Of a stretch of DNA of 64,000 bases, positions 50,295-58,831 are shown one piece after another. This DNA comes from CAIJXJ01 sp964445115 (GTDB lineage: Bacteria > Pseudomonadota > Gammaproteobacteria > Burkholderiales > Methylophilaceae). The stretch covers positions 1 to 64,000 of the forward strand of contig CAYUJU010000001.1 of assembly GCA_964445115.1 (NCBI GenBank). The letters are read 5' to 3'. Numbering within the stretch: position 1 is the stretch's first letter; every line of letters starts with the position of its first letter. The notes beneath the pieces are model-generated. The model searched no databases. It was given only the letters and a program-made list of their open reading frames with translations, and was not told where the DNA came from. Made by a program: the position numbers and the translations under genes.

Positions 50295-51623
50295 ATGACC
50301 GATATTCTAATTATTTCACTGCTTCTTGTACTACTCGTTTTTCAAGGGGTGTTGTTCTTGCGTCTGCGCAAACAGCAGGATTGGCTCCCGGAGTTGCGGC
50401 AACAACTCGAAGAAAAACACCGTGCGATGCTACACGATTTGCATGAAGGTTTGACGCGTCTTGGTGACAGGCTCATGGCCTCCTCTGCAGACGCCTCGGA
50501 GCGCCTGCGCAGCGTCGTCTCAACCGAGCTCAAGCAGACTCGTGACGCGATGCAGGCTCTGGAGTTGTCGCAGTCCCAGCATTTGGCACAGACGCGCGAA
50601 AGCGTGCTGGAAAAATTGCACCAGACGCTGGCCGAGCAGGGCAAGGCCGAGCAGGAGTTGATCCAGGCCACCATGCGCAACGCGACCTTGCAGTTGACGG
50701 CGACGATCGAAACCCTGACCAAAACCGTGGATGGTCGCCTGGAGCAGATCGGTGGCAAGGTGAGCGAACGTCTGGACGAAGGCTTCAAGAAGACCAACGA
50801 GACTTTTGCCAGCGTCATGGCGCGCCTGGCGACGATCGATGAAGCGCAGAAAAAGATCGACGGCCTGACCAGCAATGTCGTCAGTCTGCAGGAACTGCTG
50901 GGCGACAAGCGCTCCCGCGGCGCGTTCGGTGAAGTGCAGCTTGAGGCGCTGGTGCGCAACATTCTGCCGGCACAGGCGTTTGCCATGCAGCATAGTTTCC
51001 CCAACGGCACGCGGGTCGACTGCGCGCTGTTCCTGCCAGAACCCACGGGAACGGTGGGCGTGGATTCCAAGTTTCCGCTGGAGAATTACCACAAGATGTA
51101 CGAGATCGGTCTGGCGGAAACGGATCGCTTGCAGGCGCAAAAGCAATTCAAGGCAGATGTGCGCAAGCACGTCGACGATATCGCCGCCAAGTACATTATT
51201 CCGAACGTCACTTCCGATGGCGCGGTGATGTTTGTGCCGGCCGAGGCCGTGTTCGCCGAGATTCATGCCTACAATGCCGATATCGTCGATTACGCCATGA
51301 GCAAGCGCGTCTGGGTGGTGTCGCCTACAACGCTGATGGCAGTCCTGAACACGGCGCGTGCGGTGCTCAAGGACGTCGAGACGCGCAAGCAGGTGCATAT
51401 CATCAAGGATGAGCTGGGCAAACTGGGCAAGGAATTTGGCCGCTTCGACGTGCGAATGAAAAAGCTGGCCGATCATATCCGCCAGGCGCACGAGGATGCG
51501 CTGGATGTACACACGACCAGCCAGAAGATCAGCCGTCGCTTTGCTGCGATCGAGGCGGTGGAACTTGAAGGCGCACAAGCAGACCAACTGGAATTGAACG
51601 TAACCGAAGACGGGGAAGATTAG
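50295..51623 (+). CDS. rmuC: RmuC family DNA recombination protein
   Basis: A 442-residue protein with an N-terminal membrane segment (ILIISLLLVLLVFQGVLFL), a long coiled coil (about 35-195) and the RmuC nuclease-like domain (GDKRSRGAFGEVQLEALV, DCALFLPEPTGTVGVDSKFPLENY, PAEAVFAEIHAYNADIVDYAM). RmuC limits recombination between inverted repeats and acts in anti-plasmid or anti-phage settings in some bacteria. The stop codon TAG coincides with the first bases of the inverted-repeat element at 51621, so the natural C-terminus may have been changed by the insertion. Confidence 0.94.
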   Translation: MTDILIISLLLVLLVFQGVLFLRLRKQQDWLPELRQQLEEKHRAMLHDLHEGLTRLGDRLMASSADASERLRSVVSTELKQTRDAMQALELSQSQHLAQTRESVLEKLHQTLAEQGKAEQELIQATMRNATLQLTATIETLTKTVDGRLEQIGGKVSERLDEGFKKTNETFASVMARLATIDEAQKKIDGLTSNVVSLQELLGDKRSRGAFGEVQLEALVRNILPAQAFAMQHSFPNGTRVDCALFLPEPTGTVGVDSKFPLENYHKMYEIGLAETDRLQAQKQFKADVRKHVDDIAAKYIIPNVTSDGAVMFVPAEAVFAEIHAYNADIVDYAMSKRVWVVSPTTLMAVLNTARAVLKDVETRKQVHIIKDELGKLGKEFGRFDVRMKKLADHIRQAHEDALDVHTTSQKISRRFAAIEAVELEGAQADQLELNVTEDGED

Positions 51624-51909
51624 AGCCTGTTTCAGCAGGTTTTATGCATCACGTTGAGATGGGGGGGGGATGGATGCAAGGCGCGGAGCACAGCGATGGT
51701 CGTTCCATTCGTAAGCTTCGCAACGCCGCAGACGCAACACCCCATTTCAACCCCCTTTAGAAGGAAAAGCAGAGGGGCCGGTTGTCTGCAGGACGCATTG
51801 CGGTGTTGCGTCCTGTTTGTGGAGAATGACTACACTGCACAGGACGCGCCTTGCACTGCATCCCGCAGGCAACCGGCGTGATACTTAAAACCTACTGAAA
51901 CAGGCTCTA
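51621..51909. mobile_element. 289-bp MITE-like element with 24-bp terminal inverted repeats
   Basis: The ends (51621-51644 and 51886-51909) are inverted copies of 24 bp with a single mismatch; both run TA-GAGCCTGTTTCA inward. The outer TA on each side fits a TA target duplication, as in Tc1/mariner or IS630-type elements. Inside there is a subterminal complementary pair (GCAAGGCGCG near 51676, CGCGCCTTGC near 51845), a nine-G run near 51661 and a hairpin CAGGACGCA/TGCGTCCTG near 51787-51812. No transposase is encoded, so it is non-autonomous. Its left TA-G supplies the rmuC stop codon. Confidence 0.75.
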
Positions 51910-51910
51910 T

Positions 51911-52087
51911 ATGGAAGACGAAAGCATGCTGATCATGCTGATCCAGCAATATGCCGCCAAGTTCGGCGTGACCTTCAGCTCTAAGGCGATGGAGAACGAG
52001 GACACCAAGCAAAAAGCCATGGTGCTCATGATGCAGGCCATCAGTGGTCAGCGTGGGCCGGTGACGGACGAAGACCTGGGGATTTGA
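51911..52087 (+). CDS. 58-residue hypothetical protein coupled to moaD
   Basis: A small reading frame beginning MEDESMLIMLIQQYAAKFG and ending TDEDLGI. Its stop overlaps the moaD ATG (TGATG), and codon use looks like the neighbours, which supports coding. I do not recognise it. Its start is 1 bp beyond the MITE-like element, so the normal promoter or start may lie across the insertion. If the element is removed with one TA copy, this frame becomes continuous with rmuC. Confidence 0.55.
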   Translation: MEDESMLIMLIQQYAAKFGVTFSSKAMENEDTKQKAMVLMMQAISGQRGPVTDEDLGI

Positions 52088-52341
52088 TGCTGAAGGTGTT
52101 GTATTTCGCACGGCTACGTGAGTCGCTTGGATTGGCCGGGGAGGAACTGCCCTTGCCGGAAGGCGTCGATTCGGTCGCTGCATTGATGGCCTGGCTGGCA
52201 ACCCGGGGAGGCGTATGGCAGCGCGAGTTTGCCGGCAAGCACTTGTTGCGTGCCGCCGTGAATCAGGATTTGGTCGCTGAGACGGCGACGATCCAACCCG
52301 GTGACGAGGTTGCCTTTTTTCCGCCGGTCACGGGGGGCTGA
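52087..52341 (+). CDS. moaD: MoaD, molybdopterin synthase small (sulfur-carrier) subunit
   Basis: A ubiquitin-like 84-residue protein (MLKVLYFARLRESLG) ending in the required Gly-Gly (FFPPVTGG), whose thiocarboxylate donates sulfur in molybdopterin synthesis. The ATG overlaps the preceding stop (TGATG) and the stop overlaps moaE (TGATG). moaA, moaC and moeB are not in the window. Confidence 0.95.
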   Translation: MLKVLYFARLRESLGLAGEELPLPEGVDSVAALMAWLATRGGVWQREFAGKHLLRAAVNQDLVAETATIQPGDEVAFFPPVTGG

Positions 52342-52802
52342 TGACGGTTCGTGTTCAGCGCGAGGATTTTGACGTTGGGGCCGAAGTCACCCGGCTGCGT
52401 CTGGCGCGGCCCGACACTGGTGCCATCGCCGCCTTCGTTGGTCAGGTGCGCGACCTGAATGAAGGCAGTCGGGTCTCCACACTGACGCTGGAACATTATC
52501 CCGGCATGACCGAAAAATCGCTGGAGGCAATCGTCGCGCGTGCGCGGCAGCGCTGGGACATTTTCGAAGCGTTGGTGATCCACCGTATCGGCGAGTTGCG
52601 GCCCACGGATCAGATCGTGCTGGTGGTGGTGAGCGGTGCCCACCGTGGCGAGGCCTTTGCTGCCTGTGAATTCATCATGGATTATCTCAAGACCGAAGCG
52701 CCGTTCTGGAAGAAAGAGTCGACGCCACAAGGCGAGCGCTGGGTGGATGCCCGTACCAGCGATGAAGCGGCCAGACAGCGCTGGGGGGAGCCAACTGCAT
52801 GA
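52341..52802 (+). CDS. moaE: MoaE, molybdopterin synthase catalytic subunit
   Basis: The 153-residue large subunit that inserts two sulfurs into precursor Z using MoaD. It has VRDLNEGSRVSTLTLEHYPGMTEKSL, HRIGELRPTDQIVLVVVSGAHRGEAFAACEFIMDYLK and the active-site lysines in APFWKKES. It overlaps moaD by TGATG and the Lon-like gene by 4 bp. Confidence 0.96.
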   Translation: MTVRVQREDFDVGAEVTRLRLARPDTGAIAAFVGQVRDLNEGSRVSTLTLEHYPGMTEKSLEAIVARARQRWDIFEALVIHRIGELRPTDQIVLVVVSGAHRGEAFAACEFIMDYLKTEAPFWKKESTPQGERWVDARTSDEAARQRWGEPTA

Positions 52803-55198
52803 TTTGTGAACTGAAACCGGATGAACTGACCGTACCCGAAAAAACGGGTGCCTTAGGGTTTGCTGACACCTCACACCTGATTCGGGGGAGGGTAGGCTGG
52901 ATCGGGCAATCGCGCGCGGAAAAAGCGGCAATGTTCGGTCTGTCCGTTAACCAGCCCGGCTATAACCTGTTCGTGCTTGGGGAGAGCGGTTGCGGGCGCT
53001 CGACCTTGATGCTGCAGGCCATGCGGGAGGCGGCTGCCAAGCGTGAAGTGCCGCCTGACCTGCTCTACCTCTACAACTTTGATCTGCCGGAACGCCCGCT
53101 GGCGTTGCGCCTCAAGCCGGGCGCAGGCCGTGAGTTGCGTGCGGCGCTGGAGACGTTTGCCAAACATATCGCGCACGATATCCCTCGCAAGCTGGATGAA
53201 GAGGGTGTGCGGCGTGATAGCGAGCGGATCCGCAATGCGTTGCAGGAAGGGGCGGACAAAGCCTATGCCGAACTCACCACGTTTGCCGCCAGCCGTCATT
53301 TCGCTCTGCGCCGCGAGGACGGTCGGCTGATTTTTACCCTGATGGACAAGAATGGCCATGCCATGCAGGAAGAGGCGGTCATGGCGCTTTCGGCCGACCA
53401 GCGCATGGTGCTGGAAGAGGCGGAACAGGAACTGCGCAGTGAGATTGCCCGGTATCTGGAAATCGCACGGCCGATCGAGCGCGAGATTGATCAGCAGCTG
53501 GCCCAGTTGCGGCGGAATGCCGTTGAACCTGTGGTGGCGCGCGAACTCGATGCCATTTGCACCGCGCTGGCTGGCAGGATTCTGGACGAACCGCGATTTG
53601 CGAAATATCTGGCGCAGGTCACACGCGATGTACTGGCCTCGCTTGAGGTCTTTACCCGAGGGCATGCGGACGAGTTGGATGGCATCGGGCTCGAAACCCA
53701 GTTGTCGCGCTATCGCGCAAACCTGCTGGTCGATCATGCCGAATCGACTGGTGCACCGGCTATCTGCGACCACGATCCGGTGTTCCGCTCATTGTTCGGC
53801 GGGATCGAATATCAGGCCGAAAATGGCGTGCTGCTGACGGATTTCATGCGTATCCGCGCCGGCAATCTAGTCCGTGCCCACGGCGGTTTCCTGATGCTGC
53901 ATCTGCGCGACGTGATCGCCGACCCGCAAGCCTGGGAGAAATTGCAGCGCTTCCTGCGTAACGGACGCCTGCAGATCGAAGAGCCTTCCGCGACCTTCGG
54001 ACAATTGGCGACCACCACGTTGGAGCCGGAGCCGCTGGACCTGCAGGTCAAGATCGTGCTGATCGGCACGCGTGAGGATTATTACGAATTGCAGGAGCTC
54101 GATCCCGAGTTCGCGCGGCATTTCCGGGTCAAGGTGGACTTTGCGGAGCATGTGCCCGCGGATGACGGTAGTCGTCGCGCGGTCGCCACGTTGATTGGCC
54201 ATCGCTGCCAGGCACTTGGTATTCTCCATTTCGCTCCCTCCGCCGTGGACCGTTTGCTGGTCGAGATGCATCGACGCATCGACGACCAGCGCAAGATGAG
54301 TGCCGAGTTCGGACATCTCGAGACCATCCTGGTCGAGGCGTCCGCCATCGCCCAATCACGCGGCGCCACAGCGGTCGAACTGGCGGATGTCGAGGCAACG
54401 CTTGCCGAACGTATGTTCCGTCACAACTATCCTGAACAGGCGATGCTGGATGCGATTTCCGATGGCGAATTGCTGATCCGCACCCACGGACGTGAAGTCG
54501 GGCAGATCAACGGCCTGACGCAGGCTGATCTGGGGGATTATCGCTTCGGTTCGCCCATTCGGATTTCCGCCCGGGCGTACGCCGGGGAAGAAGGCATCAT
54601 CAACATCGACCGTGAGGTTGAACTGACTGGCCCCAACCACGACAAGGGCGTCATGATCCTGCAAGGATGGCTGTCCGCCACGTTTGCGCATCTGGCCCCG
54701 TTGAGCCTGTCTGCCTCCATCGTCTTCGAACAGGAATATCACGGTGTGGAGGGAGATTCGGCCTCCTGCGCCGAGCTCTACGCCTTACTCTCTGCATTGT
54801 CCGGCTTGCCTTTGCCGCAAGGAATTGCCATTACTGGCGCGCTGAACCAGCATGGCGAAGTGATGCCGATCGGCGGTGTTAACGAAAAGATTGAAGGCTA
54901 TTTTCGCGCTTGTCAGCGACTGGATCTGGACGGCAGCCAGGGCGTCATCATTCCCGCTCGCAACCGCCCGCACCTGGTGCTCGATCATGAGGTGATCGAG
55001 GCGGTACGTGCTGGCAAATTCAAGATCATGACCATCGATAACGTACGCGACGGGATTGAATTGTTGACTGGCCTGCCGGCAGGCGAACCCGATACGGTGG
55101 GCGACTATCGGCCGGATACCGTGCTGGGGCGCGTGCAGCGCACGCTCGAAACGTTCCGCCGCGCCTGCGACACCGGTCGCGAGCACGAGCATAGGTAA
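52799..55198 (+). CDS. Lon-like ATP-dependent protease (AAA_32 plus Lon proteolytic domain)
   Basis: A 799-residue protein without the classical Lon N-domain. An N-terminal region and AAA module contain a Walker-A-like GESGCGRST, in which Arg replaces the usual Lys; this occurs in this branch of Lon-like proteins. The AAA core continues (MLHLRDVIADPQAWEKL, RTHGREVGQINGL). The C-terminal protease domain has the Ser of VEGDSASCAELYALLSALS and the Lys of IGGVNEKIEGYF, the Lon Ser-Lys dyad. It resembles E. coli YcbZ (LonH). Its start overlaps moaE by 4 bp. Substrates unknown. Confidence 0.92.
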   Translation: MICELKPDELTVPEKTGALGFADTSHLIRGRVGWIGQSRAEKAAMFGLSVNQPGYNLFVLGESGCGRSTLMLQAMREAAAKREVPPDLLYLYNFDLPERPLALRLKPGAGRELRAALETFAKHIAHDIPRKLDEEGVRRDSERIRNALQEGADKAYAELTTFAASRHFALRREDGRLIFTLMDKNGHAMQEEAVMALSADQRMVLEEAEQELRSEIARYLEIARPIEREIDQQLAQLRRNAVEPVVARELDAICTALAGRILDEPRFAKYLAQVTRDVLASLEVFTRGHADELDGIGLETQLSRYRANLLVDHAESTGAPAICDHDPVFRSLFGGIEYQAENGVLLTDFMRIRAGNLVRAHGGFLMLHLRDVIADPQAWEKLQRFLRNGRLQIEEPSATFGQLATTTLEPEPLDLQVKIVLIGTREDYYELQELDPEFARHFRVKVDFAEHVPADDGSRRAVATLIGHRCQALGILHFAPSAVDRLLVEMHRRIDDQRKMSAEFGHLETILVEASAIAQSRGATAVELADVEATLAERMFRHNYPEQAMLDAISDGELLIRTHGREVGQINGLTQADLGDYRFGSPIRISARAYAGEEGIINIDREVELTGPNHDKGVMILQGWLSATFAHLAPLSLSASIVFEQEYHGVEGDSASCAELYALLSALSGLPLPQGIAITGALNQHGEVMPIGGVNEKIEGYFRACQRLDLDGSQGVIIPARNRPHLVLDHEVIEAVRAGKFKIMTIDNVRDGIELLTGLPAGEPDTVGDYRPDTVLGRVQRTLETFRRACDTGREHEHR

Positions 55199-55224
55199 GG
55201 TACGGCGACAAACTCGGGAATTCC

Positions 55225-55644
55225 ATGAGCAGAAAAACGCGAGACGATCACGACGACGATGTGTCCGACAAGGTACGGTTGGATAAATGGCTGTGGGCGG
55301 CCCGCTTTTTCAAAACGCGCGGCCTGGCATCAGATGCAATCGACGGCGGCAAGGTGCATTACGACGGTTTTCGCGCCAAGGCCGCGCGTGAAGTCAAGGT
55401 CGGAGCCCTAGTACGCATCACGAAGGAAGATGGCGTGTGGGAAGTGATCGTCAAGGCAGTCTCCGGCCAGCGGCGTGGCGCCCCTGAAGCGGCATTGCTT
55501 TACGAAGAAACGGAAGAAGGGCGAAAGAAGCGCGAACTGGATGCAGAACAACGCAAGGCAGAGTTCGGTATCCGCGACCACGGCATGGGGCGCCCTACCA
55601 AACGCCAGTTGCGGGACATCAAGCGCTTTACCGGGGGGTGGTAG
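55225..55644 (+). CDS. hslR: HslR / Hsp15 S4-domain RNA-binding protein
   Basis: A 139-residue protein with an S4 domain (VRLDKWLWAARFFKTRGLASDAI, GKVHYDGFRAK) and a basic C-terminal helix (RKKRELDAEQRKAEFG, RPTKRQLRDIKRFTGGW). Hsp15 binds stalled 50S subunits that still carry peptidyl-tRNA and helps recycling. It follows the Lon-like protease by 26 bp; ends 22 bp from a convergent small S4 gene. Confidence 0.93.
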   Translation: MSRKTRDDHDDDVSDKVRLDKWLWAARFFKTRGLASDAIDGGKVHYDGFRAKAAREVKVGALVRITKEDGVWEVIVKAVSGQRRGAPEAALLYEETEEGRKKRELDAEQRKAEFGIRDHGMGRPTKRQLRDIKRFTGGW

Positions 55645-55666
55645 GTACTCCGCCGGTCACCTTGGC

Positions 55667-55891
55667 TCAGTCGGCAACGATGTTGATCGTACGTCCCATA
55701 CATGTCACCTGCTGCCCGGCACGAATCTTGGCGGTCTTGCGTGATTCTTGCTGCCCATCCACCATGACCTCTCCCATTGCCACCAATGCTTTGCCCTGAC
55801 CGCCGCTATCGGCAATGCCAGCCAGCTTGAGCAGGTTGCACAGTTCGACGTACTCACCAGTCAGTTGAAATTCCATGATGTTCTGTGTCAT
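55667..55891 (-). CDS. Small S4-domain RNA-binding protein, YbcJ type
   Basis: A 74-residue protein: EYVELCNLLKLAGIADSGGQGKALVAMGEVMVDGQ is a compact S4-like fold with the conserved GG and basic C-terminal strand (KIRAGQQVTCMGR). It matches the YbcJ family; function is not defined. The start MTQNIMEFQLTGEYV at 55891 is used; a longer frame would run into the tRNA gene. Two S4 proteins thus face each other (55225 and 55891). Confidence 0.82.
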   Translation of the reverse strand: MTQNIMEFQLTGEYVELCNLLKLAGIADSGGQGKALVAMGEVMVDGQQESRKTAKIRAGQQVTCMGRTINIVAD

Positions 55892-55970
55892 AAAATCGTC
55901 GTGTATATAGGATAGGGTGTAGTAGCGGGGCGGCGGAGTGTGCGGTCCGGCCTTTCTCAACGGGCAGATA

Positions 55971-56007
55971 ACAAAAAACCGCACCAGCTTTGTAGCATAG
56001 TGCGGTT
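55971..56007 (-). terminator. Terminator after first tRNA-Leu
   Basis: On the minus strand AACCGCAC (56007-56000) pairs with GTGCGGTT (55984-55977), followed by a long T-tract ending at 55971. It lies 14 bp after the tRNA. Confidence 0.85.
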
Positions 56008-56020
56008 GTCTGCAGAACTT

Positions 56021-56105
56021 TGGTGCCCAGAAGAGGACTCGAACCTCCACATCTCTCGATACTAGTACCTGAAACTAGCGCGTCTACCAATTCCGCCATC
56101 TGGGC
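56021..56105 (-). tRNA. tRNA-Leu (CAG), copy 1
   Basis: An 85-nt class II tRNA with acceptor GCCCAGA/TCTGGGC, encoded CCA (56023-56021), anticodon loop TTCAGGT giving CAG, a long variable arm and TTCGAGTCC T-loop. Reads CUG. Its sequence is identical to the copy at 56395-56479. Confidence 0.95.
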
Positions 56106-56344
56106 TCGAAAGAGACGCGCATTGTAAAGGAAATATCGCGTTTGTCAATGATGAAACCACAGGAATCCCGGTGCATCGAGGATGGAGCGAGCAGTACCAT
56201 TCACCGTAAGGAGTGTGGTTGGATCCAGACAGCATCATTTGCGGTAAATTAACCCCGCTGAAATTTTCGATGTGGAGGATAATGATGCGAGAAATTCAGA
56301 GAAGTGGATGCTGCGTTCGAACGGCAATAGCGGCGGTGCGGGTA
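56106..56344. other. Spacer between the two tRNA-Leu genes, no gene seen
   Basis: About 240 bp holding a candidate 77-codon frame on the plus strand that runs into the second tRNA; it is not supported. The CGCG-rich tRNA flanks (TCGAAAGA.GCGC) are similar at both copies, as expected for a duplication, but the rest of the spacer is unlike either flank. Confidence 0.5.
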
Positions 56345-56383
56345 CAAACAAAAACGCACCGGCTGAATTTAGCAACGGTGCGT
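56345..56383 (-). terminator. Terminator after second tRNA-Leu
   Basis: Minus-strand hairpin ACGCACCG/CGGTGCGT (56383-56376 with 56361-56354) followed by a T-tract (TTTTTGTTTG). The loop differs from that of the first copy's terminator. Confidence 0.8.
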
Positions 56384-56394
56384 CATGTCATGCT

Positions 56395-56479
56395 TGGTGC
56401 CCAGAAGAGGACTCGAACCTCCACATCTCTCGATACTAGTACCTGAAACTAGCGCGTCTACCAATTCCGCCATCTGGGC
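56395..56479 (-). tRNA. tRNA-Leu (CAG), copy 2
   Basis: Identical over 85 nt to the copy at 56021-56105, with anticodon CAG and encoded CCA. The rnr gene begins divergently 37 bp beyond its 5' end. Confidence 0.95.
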
Positions 56480-56515
56480 TCGAAAGAAGCGCGAATTCTA
56501 AAGGAACCATTCAAG

Positions 56516-58831
56516 TTGTCAACGAAAAAAAAGCACGTTCATAAGAAAGATCCCTTCGCCGACCGCGAGGCTGCTACGTACGAAAATCCGTTACCTAGCC
56601 GGGAATATATCCTCCAGATCATGGAGGAGGAGGGGGCACCACTCAGTGTCGAAAAGCTGTGGAAGTTGCTGGGTATCCGCAAAGCCGACCGTGAAATCCT
56701 GGGGCGCCGCCTGAATGCCATGGAGCGGGATGGACAGATCCTGCGTAATCGCAAGGACGCGCTGTGTATCGCCGAAAAGCTGAATCTGATCCCGGGCAAG
56801 GTACAGGGTCACCCGGATGGTTTCGGTTTCCTCATCCCGGATGCCGGTGGCGATGATTTGTTCCTTTCGCCCAAGGAGATGGCCAAGGTGCTGCACGGCG
56901 ACCGCGCCATGGTGCGGCAATCCGGTGTGGACCGGCGTGGGCGCCCGGAAGGCAAGATTATCGAAGTGTTGGAGCGCGCCAATAACAAGTTGGTCGGGCG
57001 TTTGATCCGCGAGCGCGGTGTGGTGCTGGTGGCGGCGGAGGATCGTCGCATCAACCAGGACATCCTGATCGAACCTGGCCGTGATATGGGGGCGCAGGCA
57101 GGGCAGGTGGTCATGGTGGAGCTGATCGAACAGCCCTCGGTGTATGCACAGCCGATCGGCAAGGTGATCGAGATTCTCGGCAATTATGCCGATCCGGGCA
57201 TGGAGATCGAGATTGCACTGCGCAAACACCAGTTGCCTTACCAGTTCCGTCCGGAGGCCATGAAACAGGCCGAAGCCTACCCCAAGACCGTACAGAAGAA
57301 GGATTGGGAGGGGCGGGTCGACTTGCGTGAGTTGCCGCTGGTGACGATTGATGGCGAGACGGCACGTGACTTCGACGATGCCGTATTCTGTGAGCCGCAG
57401 GGCAAGGGTTGGCGCCTGGTGGTGGCGATTGCCGATGTCAGCTTCTACGTCAGGCCAGGAGAATCCTTAGATCAGGATGCCTACGAGCGTGGTAACTCGG
57501 TATATTTCCCACGTCGTGTGATCCCCATGTTGCCGGAAGCGCTGTCCAACGGCCTGTGCTCGCTCAACCCCGACGTCGAGCGCCTGTGCATGGTGTGTGA
57601 CATGCAGATCGACGGGCAAGGAAAGATCAAGCGCTATAAGTTCTATCCTTCTGTCATGCGCTCCAAGGCGCGCATGACCTACACCAAGGTGTACGACATG
57701 ATCGTCAACCCCAAGGGCGAGACGGCGCGGGAATACGCGTGGCTGCTACCGCACGTGCAGCATCTCTATGCGCTGTTCCAGATTTTGCTCAAGGCGCGCG
57801 AGCAGCGCGGGGCGATCGAGTTCGAGACCATCGAAACCCTGATGATGTTCAACGAGAACGGCAAGATCGATCGTATCGTGCCGTCTTCCCGCAACGATGC
57901 GCATCGCCTGATCGAGGAGTGTATGCTGGCGGCCAATGTCTGTGCCTCCGACTTTCTGCAGGAACATGGTCACCCGGCGCTGTACCGCATCCACGAAGGC
58001 CCCACGCTGGAGAAACTGGAAAAACTGCGCGGTTTCATGGCGGAGTTCGGCTTTACGCTGGGCGGTGGCGATACCCCGCACGCCAAGGATTACGGCAAGC
58101 TGATGAACCTGATCAAGGGTCGTCCGGACGAACAACTGTTGCAAACCGTGTTGCTGCGCTCCATGCAGCAGGCGGTGTATAGCCCGGACAACGTGGGTCA
58201 CTTCGGCTTGGCGTATGAGTCTTATACCCACTTCACCTCACCGATCCGTCGTTACCCAGATCTCTTGATCCATCGCGCAATCAAGGCGGTGGTCGAGGGA
58301 AAGAAGTACAAAGCGGGCAACTGGACCGAACTAGGGCTGCATTGCTCGATGACGGAACGGCGCGCGGATGACGCGACCCGCGACGTCGAAGTCTGGCTCA
58401 AGTGCTTCTACATGCAGGACAAGGTGGGCGAAGTGTTCAACGGCACCGTGGCTGGCGTTACCAGTTTCGGCCTGTTCGTTGCGCTGGACGAAGTCTACGT
58501 CGAAGGCCTGCTGCACGTGACGGAACTCGGGAACGATTACTTCAATTTTGATAATATCCGCCACGAAATGGCAGGGGAGCGCACTGGTGTGCGCTACCGG
58601 CTGGGAGATCGTCTGCGCGTGAAGGTAGCGCGTGTCGACATGGAATCGAGCAAGATCGATTTCGTGCTGGCGACGGACGAGGCCGATGACGCGGCACCTG
58701 TTCCGGAAAAATCAACTGCCAGAAAAACGCTGACGGCCAAACCGAAATCGTCCCCCCAATCAGCAACAAAACCCCGGGCGAAATCCGGGGCAACGGCCGG
58801 CAAGGCTAGGAAAGGCAGCAAGAAGAAATGA
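56516..58831 (+). CDS. rnr: Ribonuclease R
   Basis: Processive 3'-5' exoribonuclease that degrades structured RNA. The 771-residue protein has an N-terminal helix-turn-helix/cold-shock region, the RNB catalytic core with the Asp cluster (IDGETARDFDDAVF), an S1 domain (VGEVFNGTVAGVTSFGLFVALD) and a Lys-rich tail (KARKGSKKK). I take TTG at 56516 as start: AAGGA is 10 nt upstream, the first in-frame ATG is about 38 codons later, and the product then begins STKKKHVHKKDPFADREA. Its stop overlaps rlmB (ATGA). Confidence 0.95.
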   Translation: MSTKKKHVHKKDPFADREAATYENPLPSREYILQIMEEEGAPLSVEKLWKLLGIRKADREILGRRLNAMERDGQILRNRKDALCIAEKLNLIPGKVQGHPDGFGFLIPDAGGDDLFLSPKEMAKVLHGDRAMVRQSGVDRRGRPEGKIIEVLERANNKLVGRLIRERGVVLVAAEDRRINQDILIEPGRDMGAQAGQVVMVELIEQPSVYAQPIGKVIEILGNYADPGMEIEIALRKHQLPYQFRPEAMKQAEAYPKTVQKKDWEGRVDLRELPLVTIDGETARDFDDAVFCEPQGKGWRLVVAIADVSFYVRPGESLDQDAYERGNSVYFPRRVIPMLPEALSNGLCSLNPDVERLCMVCDMQIDGQGKIKRYKFYPSVMRSKARMTYTKVYDMIVNPKGETAREYAWLLPHVQHLYALFQILLKAREQRGAIEFETIETLMMFNENGKIDRIVPSSRNDAHRLIEECMLAANVCASDFLQEHGHPALYRIHEGPTLEKLEKLRGFMAEFGFTLGGGDTPHAKDYGKLMNLIKGRPDEQLLQTVLLRSMQQAVYSPDNVGHFGLAYESYTHFTSPIRRYPDLLIHRAIKAVVEGKKYKAGNWTELGLHCSMTERRADDATRDVEVWLKCFYMQDKVGEVFNGTVAGVTSFGLFVALDEVYVEGLLHVTELGNDYFNFDNIRHEMAGERTGVRYRLGDRLRVKVARVDMESSKIDFVLATDEADDAAPVPEKSTARKTLTAKPKSSPQSATKPRAKSGATAGKARKGSKKK

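Noticed and set aside
56213..56446. A 77-codon open frame between the tRNA-Leu genes
   Set aside because: It runs through a terminator and half of a tRNA gene, and ends inside the tRNA; not a plausible gene.
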